Source of the DNA: Megamonas hypermegale
GTDB lineage: Bacteria > Bacillota > Negativicutes > Selenomonadales > Selenomonadaceae
Reading direction: 5' to 3'
DNA: 64,000 bases
NCBI RefSeq assembly: GCF_900187035.1
Contig: NZ_LT906446.1
Location: 310,001-374,000 of the forward strand
This document shows positions 26,597-34,465 of this stretch, one piece after another. Both the position numbers and the translations under genes were made by a program. Position 1 is the first letter of the stretch; every line of letters starts with the position of its first letter. Below the pieces are notes generated by a model. The model searched no databases. It was not told the DNA's origin and saw only the letters and a program-made list of their open reading frames with translations.

Positions 26597-27469
26597 ATGA
26601 AAATCTTAAATTTTGGTTCTTTAAATATTGATAAAGTGTATGCTGTTGATAGCATTGTTAAAGGTGGCGAAACGATTGATTCATTGAGTTTTGCTGAAAA
26701 TGTGGGCGGAAAAGGTTTAAATCAATCAATTGCTATTGCTAAAGCTGGTGGAAATGTATATCATGCTGGTTGCATCGGTAAAGATGGAGAAATATTACTT
26801 GATACATTAAAAGAAAATGGCGTGGATATTTCTTTGATAAAAACAGTTGATATAAGTAGTGGCCAAGCGATTATTCAAGTGGATAAAACTGGACAAAATT
26901 GCATTATTTTATATCATGGTGCTAATTATGCTGTGGATAAAAAATATATAGATGAAGTATTGGATAATTTCGGTGCAGATGATATTTTGATTTTGCAAAA
27001 TGAAATTTCTAATATCGATTATATTATCAAACAAGCTAAAGAAAAAAATATGAAGATATTTTTAAATCCATCGCCGATAAATGAAGCTTTAGAAAAATAC
27101 GATATTGCTTCATTAAATGGTATATTTGTAAATGAACATGAAGGCGCTTATTTAAGTGGCAAAGAAGAAGTTGCAGATATTTTGCAAGAATTATCCATTA
27201 AATATCCGGACTTAGAAACCGTTTTGACTTTTGGCGATAAAGGTGCATATTATCACTATAAAGATGAACAATTTTTTGTACCTGCATGCAAAGTGAATGC
27301 TGTGGATACAACAGCTGCAGGTGATACTTTTACAGGGTATTTTATAGCACTTAAACAGCAAAGAAAAACCGCTAGAGAATGTATGCAGATAGCTACAAAA
27401 GCTTCTGCGATAACTGTTACGCGTAAAGGCGCAGCCGTAGCTATTCCACAAGCTAAAGAAGTATATTGA
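26597..27469 (+). CDS. PfkB-family carbohydrate kinase (ribokinase-like)
   Basis: 290 aa. N-terminal NFGSLNIDKVYAVDSIVKGGETI and ENVGGKGLNQSIAIAKAGG match the first PfkB signature. The second, VDTTAAGDTFTGYFIAL, holds the catalytic Asp, with an Ala where many ribokinases have the first Gly. AAAGGAGG before the ATG. It likely phosphorylates the sugar brought in by the upstream permease. Ribose is possible but not proven, since ribokinases usually travel with ABC or RbsU carriers. Confidence 0.9.
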   Translation: MKILNFGSLNIDKVYAVDSIVKGGETIDSLSFAENVGGKGLNQSIAIAKAGGNVYHAGCIGKDGEILLDTLKENGVDISLIKTVDISSGQAIIQVDKTGQNCIILYHGANYAVDKKYIDEVLDNFGADDILILQNEISNIDYIIKQAKEKNMKIFLNPSPINEALEKYDIASLNGIFVNEHEGAYLSGKEEVADILQELSIKYPDLETVLTFGDKGAYYHYKDEQFFVPACKVNAVDTTAAGDTFTGYFIALKQQRKTARECMQIATKASAITVTRKGAAVAIPQAKEVY

Positions 27470-27538
27470 TTAGGCTAAGTAAGTTTAATATAATATAAAA
27501 AGACACGTTATATCATTAATAAATAAATAACATAAATA

Positions 27539-27607
27539 AACAGGGTAATACTTTATGTATTTAAAGTTAAAATTTAGCTTTATTTAGCATAGAGTATTAT
27601 TCTGTTT
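27539..27607 (+). terminator. Possible terminator between sugar operon and LacI gene
   Basis: AACAGGGTAATACTTTATG and CATAGAGTATTATTCTGTT form a long imperfect stem, followed by a short TT; the loop is about 30 bases. It would partly insulate the regulator gene. Confidence 0.5.
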
Positions 27608-27672
27608 TAAATGTGAATTGATATAATAATTGTGAAAGCTTGTGAAATACATAATAAAGGGGCAATGGTATA

Positions 27673-28692
27673 ATGAAATCGCGTGTTACAATTAAAGATA
27701 TAGCTAAAAAAACGGGTTTTTCTATAACAACTATATCGTTAGCTCTAAATAATAAAGCCTCTCATATACCACTTGAAACACGTTCAATTATCAATAAAGC
27801 GGCAGAAGAAATGGGTTATCGCCCTAATAAAATGGCAGTAGGTTTAGTAAAAAAGACAAGTAATATAGTTGGTTTTGTATTGCCTGATATACGCAATCAA
27901 TTTTTTTCTTATACGGCTAAGGTATTAGAAGATGAATGTCATAAATTTGGCTGGAATTTGCTTATTTGCAATACAAATAATAACTATGAACAAGAGATGC
28001 GCCATTTGAAAATGCTCTGTGATTACATGGTTGATGGAATTTTTTTGAGCATAGCGGCACGTAGTACAGAAGAAGAAGAGAGAAAAACACTGCAATTTTT
28101 AGAGGATAATAATATATCGTATTGTTTAATTGACCGCGATATGTTTAATATCGGCAAATATAAAGTCAGTGTAAATCATTTTGAAGGTGCCTATATGGTA
28201 ACGCAACATTTAATTCAGCTTGGTCATAAAAATATAGGATGCATAACAGGGCCGTTAGTGCTCGATGATGCAAGACAACGTTTAAATGGTTATAAACAGG
28301 CGATGAAAGATTATAATTTGCCTCTTAGAGATGATTTAATTTACTTTGGTGATTATTCTTTTGATAAGGGAAAAGCTGGTGGTTTATATTTAGCTGATAA
28401 AAAAGTAACAGCCATTTTTGCCTCTAATGATTTTTCAGCTATGGGTGCATTGTCAGGTATAAAAGAAGCCGGTTTGTCCGTGCCAGAGGATATTTCACTT
28501 GCGGGTTATGATGATATTGATTTTGTATCATTTTTAGAAGTACCGCTTACGACAGTTCGACAGCCAGTCAATGAAATTGGCAAGCGTGCAACTCAAATCA
28601 TACATGAAATCGTTCAAAATAATGATTGTGGTAAAAAAATCGAAATACTAAAACCTGAATTGATTGTACGAAAAAGTACGCGAAGAATATAA
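27673..28692 (+). CDS. LacI/GalR-family transcriptional regulator
   Basis: 339 aa. N-terminal HTH VTIKDIAKKTGFSITTISLALNNKASHIPLETRSII and hinge region YRPNKMAVGLVKKTS, then a periplasmic-binding-like sugar sensor (FASNDFSAMGALSGIKEAGLSVPEDISLAGYDDIDF). Likely the repressor acting at 24065-24138, given its location right after the operon. No copy of the AAAACGTTTT core is seen before its own start, so autoregulation is not evident. AAAGGGG stands 10-12 bases before the ATG. Confidence 0.93.
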   Translation: MKSRVTIKDIAKKTGFSITTISLALNNKASHIPLETRSIINKAAEEMGYRPNKMAVGLVKKTSNIVGFVLPDIRNQFFSYTAKVLEDECHKFGWNLLICNTNNNYEQEMRHLKMLCDYMVDGIFLSIAARSTEEEERKTLQFLEDNNISYCLIDRDMFNIGKYKVSVNHFEGAYMVTQHLIQLGHKNIGCITGPLVLDDARQRLNGYKQAMKDYNLPLRDDLIYFGDYSFDKGKAGGLYLADKKVTAIFASNDFSAMGALSGIKEAGLSVPEDISLAGYDDIDFVSFLEVPLTTVRQPVNEIGKRATQIIHEIVQNNDCGKKIEILKPELIVRKSTRRI

Positions 28693-28731
28693 AGAAAGCT
28701 CCTGCTTTTATTAAAGTAGGAGCTTTCTTTT
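28691..28731. terminator. Bidirectional terminator (lacI-type gene / nspC)
   Basis: GAAAGCTCCTGCTTT / AAAGTAGGAGCTTTC stem, T-run on the plus side and AAAG/TTTA on the other; shared by convergent genes. Confidence 0.9.
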
Positions 28732-28734
28732 CGT

Positions 28735-29877
28735 TTAAGATAATCTCATTTTAAAATCTTCATAACCAAAAGATTTAATTATTTCAACTGTATTATCTTC
28801 ATGCAATACTGCGATATCTGGCAGTGGCATGCCGTTAAAAGTATTATTTTTTACCATGGAATAAATTGCCATATCACAGAAAATGACTTTATCGCCAACT
28901 TTTAATGGTTTATCAAAGGAATAATCGCCGATGATATCGCCAGCAAGACAAGTTGGGCCTCCAAAACGATACGTAAAAGGCTTTTCATTTGGTTCACCTG
29001 CACCGATTACATTCGGTCGATAAGGCATTTCTAAGACATCGGGCATATGGCAAGCAGCAGATGTATCAAGTATGGCAATTTGAATATTGTTATCAATAAT
29101 TTCAAGAACTTCACTGACAAGCCAACCAGCATTGAGTGCTACTGCTTCGCCTGGTTCTAAATAGATTTCTAAATCGTACTTATCTTTCATATGATTAATG
29201 CAATCTATAAGCAAATTGATATCATAATCTTCACGTGTGATATGATGGCCGCCACCAAAATTGAGCCATTTTAAATCAGTTAAATATTTGCCGAATTTAT
29301 CTTCGATAGCTTGCAAAGTAGTCTTTAAATCATCAGAGTTTTGTTCGCATAATGTATGGAAATGTAAACCAGCTAAGCCTTCTGATTTGTCAGGTTTAAA
29401 ATTATCTAAAGTAACACCGAGCCTTGAACCTGGTGCACATGGGTCATAAATAGCGTGTCCTTCTTGCGTGGAACATTCTGGATTTACACGAATACCACAT
29501 TCTACGCCAGCTTTTAAGGCAATGTCTTTGTATTTTTTCCATTGTGCGAATGAATTAAAAATAATATGGTCACAAATTTGCACAAGTTCTGCAAAATCTT
29601 GTTCTTTATAAGCTGGTGAAAATACATGATTTTCTTTGCCTGGCATGAATTCATGTGCAAGTTTAGCCTCAAAAAGTCCGCTAGCTGTTGCACCAGATAA
29701 ATATTTGCCAATCATTGGATAAAAATAAAACATAGAAAATGCTTTTTGCGCTAATAAAATATGGCAACCTGTTTCATCTTGTACCATTTTTAAAACTTCT
29801 AGATTTTCGCGAAGTTTACGCTCATCTATAACATAGCTAGGTGTATTTACTGTTTGTAAAATATCTAAATTAGTCAT
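28735..29877 (-). CDS. nspC: Carboxynorspermidine/carboxyspermidine decarboxylase
   Basis: 380 aa. A PLP enzyme of the alanine-racemase fold that decarboxylates carboxy(nor)spermidine in the aspartate-semialdehyde-dependent triamine pathway. PLP-lysine region LAQKAFSMFYFYP, LNFGGGHHITREDYD, and the C-terminal TCLAGDIIGDYSFD with the catalytic Cys are visible. Its partner, carboxynorspermidine synthase, is in this window at 49732-50931, about 21 kb away and on the other strand. Single-gene unit with its own terminator. Confidence 0.95.
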   Translation of the reverse strand: MTNLDILQTVNTPSYVIDERKLRENLEVLKMVQDETGCHILLAQKAFSMFYFYPMIGKYLSGATASGLFEAKLAHEFMPGKENHVFSPAYKEQDFAELVQICDHIIFNSFAQWKKYKDIALKAGVECGIRVNPECSTQEGHAIYDPCAPGSRLGVTLDNFKPDKSEGLAGLHFHTLCEQNSDDLKTTLQAIEDKFGKYLTDLKWLNFGGGHHITREDYDINLLIDCINHMKDKYDLEIYLEPGEAVALNAGWLVSEVLEIIDNNIQIAILDTSAACHMPDVLEMPYRPNVIGAGEPNEKPFTYRFGGPTCLAGDIIGDYSFDKPLKVGDKVIFCDMAIYSMVKNNTFNGMPLPDIAVLHEDNTVEIIKSFGYEDFKMRLS

Positions 29878-30035
29878 TAATCCACTTCCTTATAATGTAT
29901 TTATATATTTCTAATATACTACGATAAAGATACTATTATCTATAAAATATTTTTTCCATAGCTTTGCATGGTTATTATAACATAAAATCTATTATAAAAA
30001 TATCAAGTTTAATAAATCGATTTTTTGAAAAAAAC

Positions 30036-30064
30036 GGTATCAGAATTTATCTGATATCACTAAT
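30036..30064 (-). repeat. Terminator-like hairpin, near copy of the tRNA-Ser terminator
   Basis: GGTATCAGA ATTTA TCTGATATC followed on the minus strand by CCGTTTTTTTC. Matches 33195-33223 at 25 of 29 positions in direct orientation, and the intervening 3.1 kb consists of mobile-element remnants. Confidence 0.6.
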
Positions 30065-30138
30065 GTTTGTCGCCGAATAGGTATGATAAAACCCATAGTT
30101 TAATAGGAAGTTGTTAAAATTTCTTAAAGAAAAGGAAA

Positions 30139-30194
30139 GAACCTCCGTATTACAATATAAGTGGTCTGGCAACCATATAAAGTATAGGAGGTTC
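30139..30194 (+). repeat. IS200-type left-end hairpin
   Basis: GAACCTCC (30139-30146) pairs with GGAGGTTC (30187-30194), just before the tnpA remnant. In IS200 such a structure sequesters the transposase ribosome site. Confidence 0.65.
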
Positions 30195-30200
30195 GTGTTA

Positions 30201-30281
30201 ATGAATGACATAAAAAGTTTATCACATAATGAGTGGAGATGTAAATATCATATTGTTTTTACACTAAAATATCGCAGATGA
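30201..30281 (+). pseudogene. IS200/IS605 tnpA remnant
   Basis: 27 codons ending in TGA: LSHNEWRCKYHIVFTLKYRR is the start of the Y1 (HUH) transposase TnpA. The rest of the gene, including the HUH pair and catalytic Tyr, is gone; a foreign AT-rich sequence follows directly. Dead remnant. Confidence 0.85.
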
Positions 30282-30300
30282 ATTATTTATATTATTAAAT

Positions 30301-31254
30301 TTAAATATTTAATTTAGTTTTTAACTGTTCTACTTCATTAATACTTAATTTAACACCTTTGGCTACAGTTTTAACATCTATACCTAATTTTAAAAAGTTA
30401 ATAGCGTTTTTAATTTTTTCTTCTTGTCTTCCTTGCTGTAAACCCTGTTGTAAGCCCTTTTGTAAGCCCTTTTGCAAGCCCTTTTGCAAGCCCTTTTGCA
30501 AGCCCTGCTGTAATCCCTGTTGTAAGCCTTGCTGTAATCCTTCTTCTTTAAATGCACTCATATATGAATAATAGTCTCTTATTGCTTTTTCTCTTTGTTC
30601 ATACGCTCTACGTTCTATTTTATTCTGTAAAAATGTATCTTCAAATTCTACTGCTTCTTTAATTGCTGGAGTTGTCATCGCTATTTCCTCCAATTCTTCT
30701 TTACTATATTTTCCTGAAAAATAAGCAATCCATGCTTCAGATGTTCTTATTTTTCTCATATCCTTTAAAGTAAATTTTGGCAATTCTAGAAAATGTATCT
30801 CTATATGGTCCGTAAGTTTTTTATGAGATTTAACATTTAATAGATTATAGATATTATGCCAGTCTTGCTCATCTTCTAAATAATCAAATGCTAATAGATT
30901 TATAGCTATAGCTTTCTTTAACTTTTTATATTCAGCACCTTTTTCTAATTGCTCTGAATACATCTTTGACCAATAATATAATGAACGTTCAGCCATTAAT
31001 TTAAATGGACAAACTTGCACTTCAATATCTACTTGTGTGCCATCATTCAAATCCGCTCTAATATCTAATTTAGATAATTTACCATCTAATGTTAATGGTT
31101 CATTATCTTTATCTAAAAAAGTTATGTCTGTAAAACAATTTTCATCATTTTTATTTAAAATCCCATTTAAAAAGCTAAGTGTTAAATTCTTTCTTTTTTT
31201 ATCTCCTAGAAGCTTTTTGAAGTATAAGTCATTCAATCTATTAAAATTTTCCAT
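30301..31254 (-). CDS. Rpn-family PD-(D/E)XK nuclease/transposase
   Basis: 317 aa from ATG 31254 (AAGGAG eight bases upstream; GTG 31263 is inferior). The Rpn family (recombination-promoting nucleases) has an N-terminal PD-(D/E)XK domain: FKKLLGDKKRKNLTLSFLNGIL, LDIRADLNDGTQVDIEVQ with the D and E-x-Q residues, and the RSLYYWSKMYSEQL segment. Around residues 240-285 is an array of about ten QQGL/QKGL tetrapeptides, then a C-terminal EEVKNAIN-type helix. The gene looks intact and sits among transposon debris. Function in the host is unknown; related proteins promote recombination or defend against phage. Confidence 0.88.
   Translation of the reverse strand: MENFNRLNDLYFKKLLGDKKRKNLTLSFLNGILNKNDENCFTDITFLDKDNEPLTLDGKLSKLDIRADLNDGTQVDIEVQVCPFKLMAERSLYYWSKMYSEQLEKGAEYKKLKKAIAINLLAFDYLEDEQDWHNIYNLLNVKSHKKLTDHIEIHFLELPKFTLKDMRKIRTSEAWIAYFSGKYSKEELEEIAMTTPAIKEAVEFEDTFLQNKIERRAYEQREKAIRDYYSYMSAFKEEGLQQGLQQGLQQGLQKGLQKGLQKGLQKGLQQGLQQGRQEEKIKNAINFLKLGIDVKTVAKGVKLSINEVEQLKTKLNI
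30431..30545 (-). repeat. 12-base tandem repeat array inside the Rpn gene
   Basis: On the plus strand roughly ten units of the type TTTTGCAAGCCC / CTGTTGTAAGCC. Encodes (Q-Q/K-G-L)n. Central units are nearly identical, indicating recent expansion by slippage; all units keep the frame. Confidence 0.85.
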
Positions 31255-31263
31255 GATACTCAC

Positions 31264-31608
31264 TCCTTACTTTATATTATATCAAAACTTTAAAATGGAT
31301 ACATAGAACTAAATCGATGTATATTTATATAGAAATCTTCATCATCATTTACTTTATATGCTTTAGCGATTTTCTTTATAATGAGTTTTATTATATCTTT
31401 TGAGGATAATTTCACTTTAGGAAATTTTTTACTGATGAAATCTACAACTTGATTATCATTTACAAAAACATCTAGTTTATATTTGGGATAGAAATATGGA
31501 TATTACAAGCATCTTCTTCGATTATCTTATAGATGAGTTTTATGAATTTTTAATGATATGAAAAAGTACTGCTTATATGATATGCACCCAAAATATTGGA
31601 CATATTAA
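31264..31608. other. Gene-poor stretch between Rpn gene and IS3 element
   Basis: Contains the Rpn gene promoter region (minus), the orphan coding fragment 31290-31502 and the left end of the IS3 element from 31583. Confidence 0.5.
31290..31502 (-). pseudogene. Orphan coding fragment without start codon
   Basis: A 70-codon open stretch on the minus strand ending in TAA (31290-31292), reading for example KLDVFVNDNQVVDFISKKF and KLSSKDIIKLIIKKIAKAY. It has protein-like composition but no ATG, GTG or TTG near its upstream end, where a stop at 31503-31505 cuts it. It seems to be the C-terminal end of a gene lost to rearrangement. I do not recognise the family. Confidence 0.45.
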
Positions 31609-32502
31609 TTAAGCTATTAATTGAGACTTAGTTCTGTATTCTACGGGACTAAGTCCTTTTAGTTTTATCTTTATTCGTTTTGTATTATAATATTTTATAT
31701 AAGATTTTAACTCTTTTATAAAATCTTCAACGGATTTAAATTTTTTTAAATAGAACAATTCGCTTTTTAGCAAACCAAAGAAATTTTCTATTACGGCATT
31801 ATCTAAGCAATTTCCTTTTCGGCTCATGCTTTGGATAATGCCTTTTTCTTTTAATAACTCCTGATATCTTCTATTCTGATACTGCCATCCTTGGTCTGAA
31901 TGTAGAATTATTCCTTTTGTTTCTTTTATCTTTCTTGTTGCATCTTTTACCATATCTAATACTTGCTTTAGTATTGGTCTTTTCGATATTTTATAACTTA
32001 TTATTTCTCCGTTATATAAATCTATTATTGGTGATAAGTATATTTTTTCATTACATAATGCAAATTCTGTTACATCTGTTGCCCATTTTTCGTTTGGTTT
32101 TGATGCTTTGAAATTTCTATTTAATATATTTTTAGCTATTTTCCCTTCTTGCCCTCTATATGATTTATATTTCTTTGCTCTTACTTTGCATGTTAAATTT
32201 TCTTCTTTCATCAATCTCATAACTACTTTATGGTTGACTTTTATTCCTTGTTTATGCAGCTGCAAAGTTACTCTTCTATATCCATATCTTCCATGATTTT
32301 TATTACAAATATTATGAATTAATGTTTTTAATCCTTTATATTTGTCTTCTTTTGATAATTTTTTTAATGCATCATAATATGTGCTTTTAGCTAATTTTGT
32401 ATAGTTTAATAGGGCTTTTAGAGTATATTTTTTCCTTAATTTAGCAATTACTAAAACTAGTGTTTTCCTTCCTTTTCCCATTGCTTCATTAAGGCATGCC
32501 AC
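31609..32502 (-). CDS. IS3 transposase OrfB (DDE integrase)
   Basis: 297 aa, IS150/IS3 type. HTH_21 segment YGYRRVTLQLHKQGIKVNHKVVMRLMKEENL, then the rve integrase core with DDE residues in WATDVTEF, LHSDQGWQYQ and KGNCLDNAVIENFFGLLKSE. The first codon in this frame is GTG at 32502, directly after the slippery site, so it is made mainly as an OrfAB fusion. Appears intact. Confidence 0.94.
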   Translation of the reverse strand: MACLNEAMGKGRKTLVLVIAKLRKKYTLKALLNYTKLAKSTYYDALKKLSKEDKYKGLKTLIHNICNKNHGRYGYRRVTLQLHKQGIKVNHKVVMRLMKEENLTCKVRAKKYKSYRGQEGKIAKNILNRNFKASKPNEKWATDVTEFALCNEKIYLSPIIDLYNGEIISYKISKRPILKQVLDMVKDATRKIKETKGIILHSDQGWQYQNRRYQELLKEKGIIQSMSRKGNCLDNAVIENFFGLLKSELFYLKKFKSVEDFIKELKSYIKYYNTKRIKIKLKGLSPVEYRTKSQLIA

Positions 32503-32969
32503 TTTTTTAATAGGTCATTTTCCATCCTTAATTGATAAACTTCTTGTTCTAATTGTTCAACATAAGAAAGTTCTTTTTTAGGTTTGTTAACTTTGTTTTT
32601 AGATTTAGATTTTTTCATAGATGGTCTACCTCGTTTCTTAGAAACTAAGCCAGAAAATCCATAAGAACTATACAATTTTTCCCATGTAGAAATTGTACCA
32701 GTATTAGGAATGGAAAATTTGGCTGCTGTTTGATTTAATGATAAATGATGTAGCCATTTATATTCAATAACTTTTTGCTTAAAGATAGGAGTATATTTAC
32801 GATTTTTATGAAGAAGTTGTGAGATGCCACCATTTTCATAATGAAATATCCATCTACGAAGAGAAGCTGTGTTTGGCATGTTTAGAATTTTAGCTACATG
32901 AGAAATAGAATCTCCTTTTAAAACCATTTTAATTGCTTTAACTTTAAATTCATTTGAGTATTTAGTCAT
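32457..32969 (-). CDS. IS3 transposase OrfA (HTH protein)
   Basis: 170 aa from ATG 32969 with GGAGGT upstream. Two helix-turn-helix units (YSNEFKVKAIKMVLKGDSISHVAKILNM and KQKVIEYKWLHHLSLNQTAAKFSI), a basic linker with GRPSMKKSKSKNK and a leucine-zipper tail (YVEQLEQEVYQLRMENDLLKKW). A slippery heptamer A AAA AAG (minus strand, 32508-32502) near its end would move ribosomes -1 into OrfB. Confidence 0.92.
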   Translation of the reverse strand: MTKYSNEFKVKAIKMVLKGDSISHVAKILNMPNTASLRRWIFHYENGGISQLLHKNRKYTPIFKQKVIEYKWLHHLSLNQTAAKFSIPNTGTISTWEKLYSSYGFSGLVSKKRGRPSMKKSKSKNKVNKPKKELSYVEQLEQEVYQLRMENDLLKKWHALMKQWEKEGKH

Positions 32970-33192
32970 AAAAAAACTGCACCTCCAAAAGTTGTTTTTT
33001 TGTCCAACTTTTGGGGTGCAGTTCAAAGTGGAGCTATTAAAAGCTTTAAAATTAATCGTATAAGTGTTGATGAGTATAAAAAAAAAACAAGCTCAAATAA
33101 GTTAAAGATATTTTCAAATACAAATTTTATTTATATTAATAGCATATTTTTCTATGAAAATTTTTGTTATTGCCTGCCCTAAAAACAAAAAA

Positions 33193-33223
33193 GCGATATC
33201 AGATTTTCTCTGATATCGCTAAT
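33193..33223 (-). terminator. Terminator of tRNA-Ser
   Basis: GCGATATCAGA TTTTC TCTGATATCGC, a strong 11-bp stem followed on the minus strand by TTTTTTG. Twelve bases downstream of the tRNA 3' end. Confidence 0.88.
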
Positions 33224-33233
33224 ATATGCAAAA

Positions 33234-33322
33234 TGGCGGAGTGAGAGAGATTCGAACTCTCGCACGGTTACCCGTCTAACGATTTAGCAAACCGTCCTCT
33301 TCAGCCTCTTGAGTATCACTCC
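33234..33322 (-). tRNA. tRNA-Ser (anticodon GCU)
   Basis: 89 bases including an encoded CCA. GGAGTGATACTCAAGAGG start, anticodon loop TTTGCTAAA (GCT) with stem ACGG/CCGT-type pairing, long class II variable arm (GTTAGACGGGTAACC) and T-arm GAGAGTTCGAATCTCTC; acceptor stem GGAGTGA/TCACTCC. Reads AGC/AGU serine codons. Lies at the right edge of the mobile-element patch. Confidence 0.97.
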
Positions 33323-33391
33323 ATTAACTTGCTTAATTATTATACAATAAGTTATATAATATTGCAAGTATTGGTACGATAAAATTTGATA

Positions 33392-34105
33392 TTAATTTTT
33401 ATTTGTTAATGTTGATATTAGTTTTACTAAGGAATAGTTGCTATTTTTTATTTTATCAATTACATTGTGTAAATTATCGACTAATAGTATTTTTCCTTTA
33501 TCCATGAAAACAACTTTTTTACATTGTTCAATATTATCTAAGTGAGATGTTGTTACAATTACTGTTATTTTGTGTTGATTAATTTGTTTTAATAAAAGCC
33601 ATAACTCATCTTCAAATGTTTTATTTAAATTTAAATCATTAGGAAATTCGACTAATAAAGTCAAAGGCTTATATACTAAAATTACGGCTAAAGATAATTT
33701 TAGCTTTTGTTCAATAGGTAAATCACCAGCTAAAAGATTTTTTACATTATCGAGTTTTGTGAAATTTAAAATTTTATTAGTAATAAAAGTAGCTTGTTCG
33801 TCAGAAATTTCATGTTTTTTAGCAGATAAAAGAATGTTTTTTTCAACTGTAAGATTTTTGTACCAATTGATATCTTTTGATAAATAACCTATATGCATGA
33901 ATTGTTTATATGGTAATTTATGGTCAATTAGTACATATCCGTAATCAGGTTTAACAAATCCTGCGATAATTTTCATTAAAGCAGTTTTTCCTGCTCCCTT
34001 AAAACCAACAATTTCAACGAAATCACCATCGTGTATGACTAAATTGCAATTATTTAATATTTTTAATTGCCCAGAAGATTTATTAATGTTATTTACTTCA
34101 ATCAT
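33392..34105 (-). CDS. Degenerate orphan ABC-transporter ATPase
   Basis: 237 aa from ATG 34105 (GAGGAG nine bases upstream; ATG 34114 touches it). Has Walker A GFKGAGKTAL and a switch His (TTSHLDNIE). However, the ABC signature LSGGQ is replaced by LPIEQKLKLSLA, and Walker B LLLDEP reads LLVEFPN, with Val in place of the Mg-binding Asp. No permease or substrate-binding gene adjoins it, and AT-rich DNA surrounds it. Either a non-catalytic half of a heterodimer whose partner is elsewhere, or a gene in decay. MlaF/FtsE-like by overall pattern only. Confidence 0.8.
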   Translation of the reverse strand: MIEVNNINKSSGQLKILNNCNLVIHDGDFVEIVGFKGAGKTALMKIIAGFVKPDYGYVLIDHKLPYKQFMHIGYLSKDINWYKNLTVEKNILLSAKKHEISDEQATFITNKILNFTKLDNVKNLLAGDLPIEQKLKLSLAVILVYKPLTLLVEFPNDLNLNKTFEDELWLLLKQINQHKITVIVTTSHLDNIEQCKKVVFMDKGKILLVDNLHNVIDKIKNSNYSLVKLISTLTNKN

Positions 34106-34114
34106 AAGAATCAT

Positions 34115-34425
34115 CTCCTCACACTATATACGTAATATTTGGAGTAAAAATCCTTACTTAATTTTATCCAAAGTATTGTGAAATTCCTAGCTTTAATAAT
34201 GGATATATAAGATATATACATTAAATTTACATAAGTATTTAAGAGTGGATAAACATTACAAGAAAAGGATATTTTGACTATTATTTATTAGGATACTCAG
34301 TTTTGGCATGGGAATTATTAAGCACTTTTAGACAAATATATTAATTGACAATTTTATTATCGCATATATATTTTTGTACTACAATCGACAAAGTAAAAAG
34401 AGCTGTTGAAACATATCTATAAGAA
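34115..34425. other. Intergenic region upstream of the orphan ABC gene
   Basis: About 310 AT-rich bases, no reading frame with a credible start, no RNA recognised. It presumably contains the promoter of the minus-strand ABC gene; I see no clear -35/-10 pair. Confidence 0.4.
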
Positions 34426-34460
34426 AAAGGAACAGATAAAGTGGAAATATCTGTTCCTTT
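34426..34460 (-). terminator. Terminator of the pduO-ndk group
   Basis: AAAGGAACAGATA / TATCTGTTCCTTT stem, followed on the minus strand by TTTTTCTTAT. Confidence 0.88.
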
Positions 34461-34465
34461 AAATT

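Larger units (their letters stand above)
29878..30200. other. Intergenic region with terminator-like hairpin and IS200 left end
   Basis: Holds the nspC promoter (minus, not resolved), the hairpin at 30036-30064 and the IS200 left-end hairpin at 30139-30194. No open frame of note. Confidence 0.5.
31583..33020 (-). mobile_element. IS3-family insertion sequence
   Basis: About 1.44 kb bounded by TGCACCCAAAATATTGGACA (from 31583) and its imperfect inverted copy TGTCCAACTTTTGGGGTGCA (33001-33020). Holds orfA and orfB in the order and overlap usual for IS3. No target duplication is obvious. Apparently complete. Confidence 0.88.

Noticed and set aside
30431-30545. CRISPR-like short repeats
   Set aside because: Units are 12 bases, without spacers, and encode an in-frame tetrapeptide repeat.
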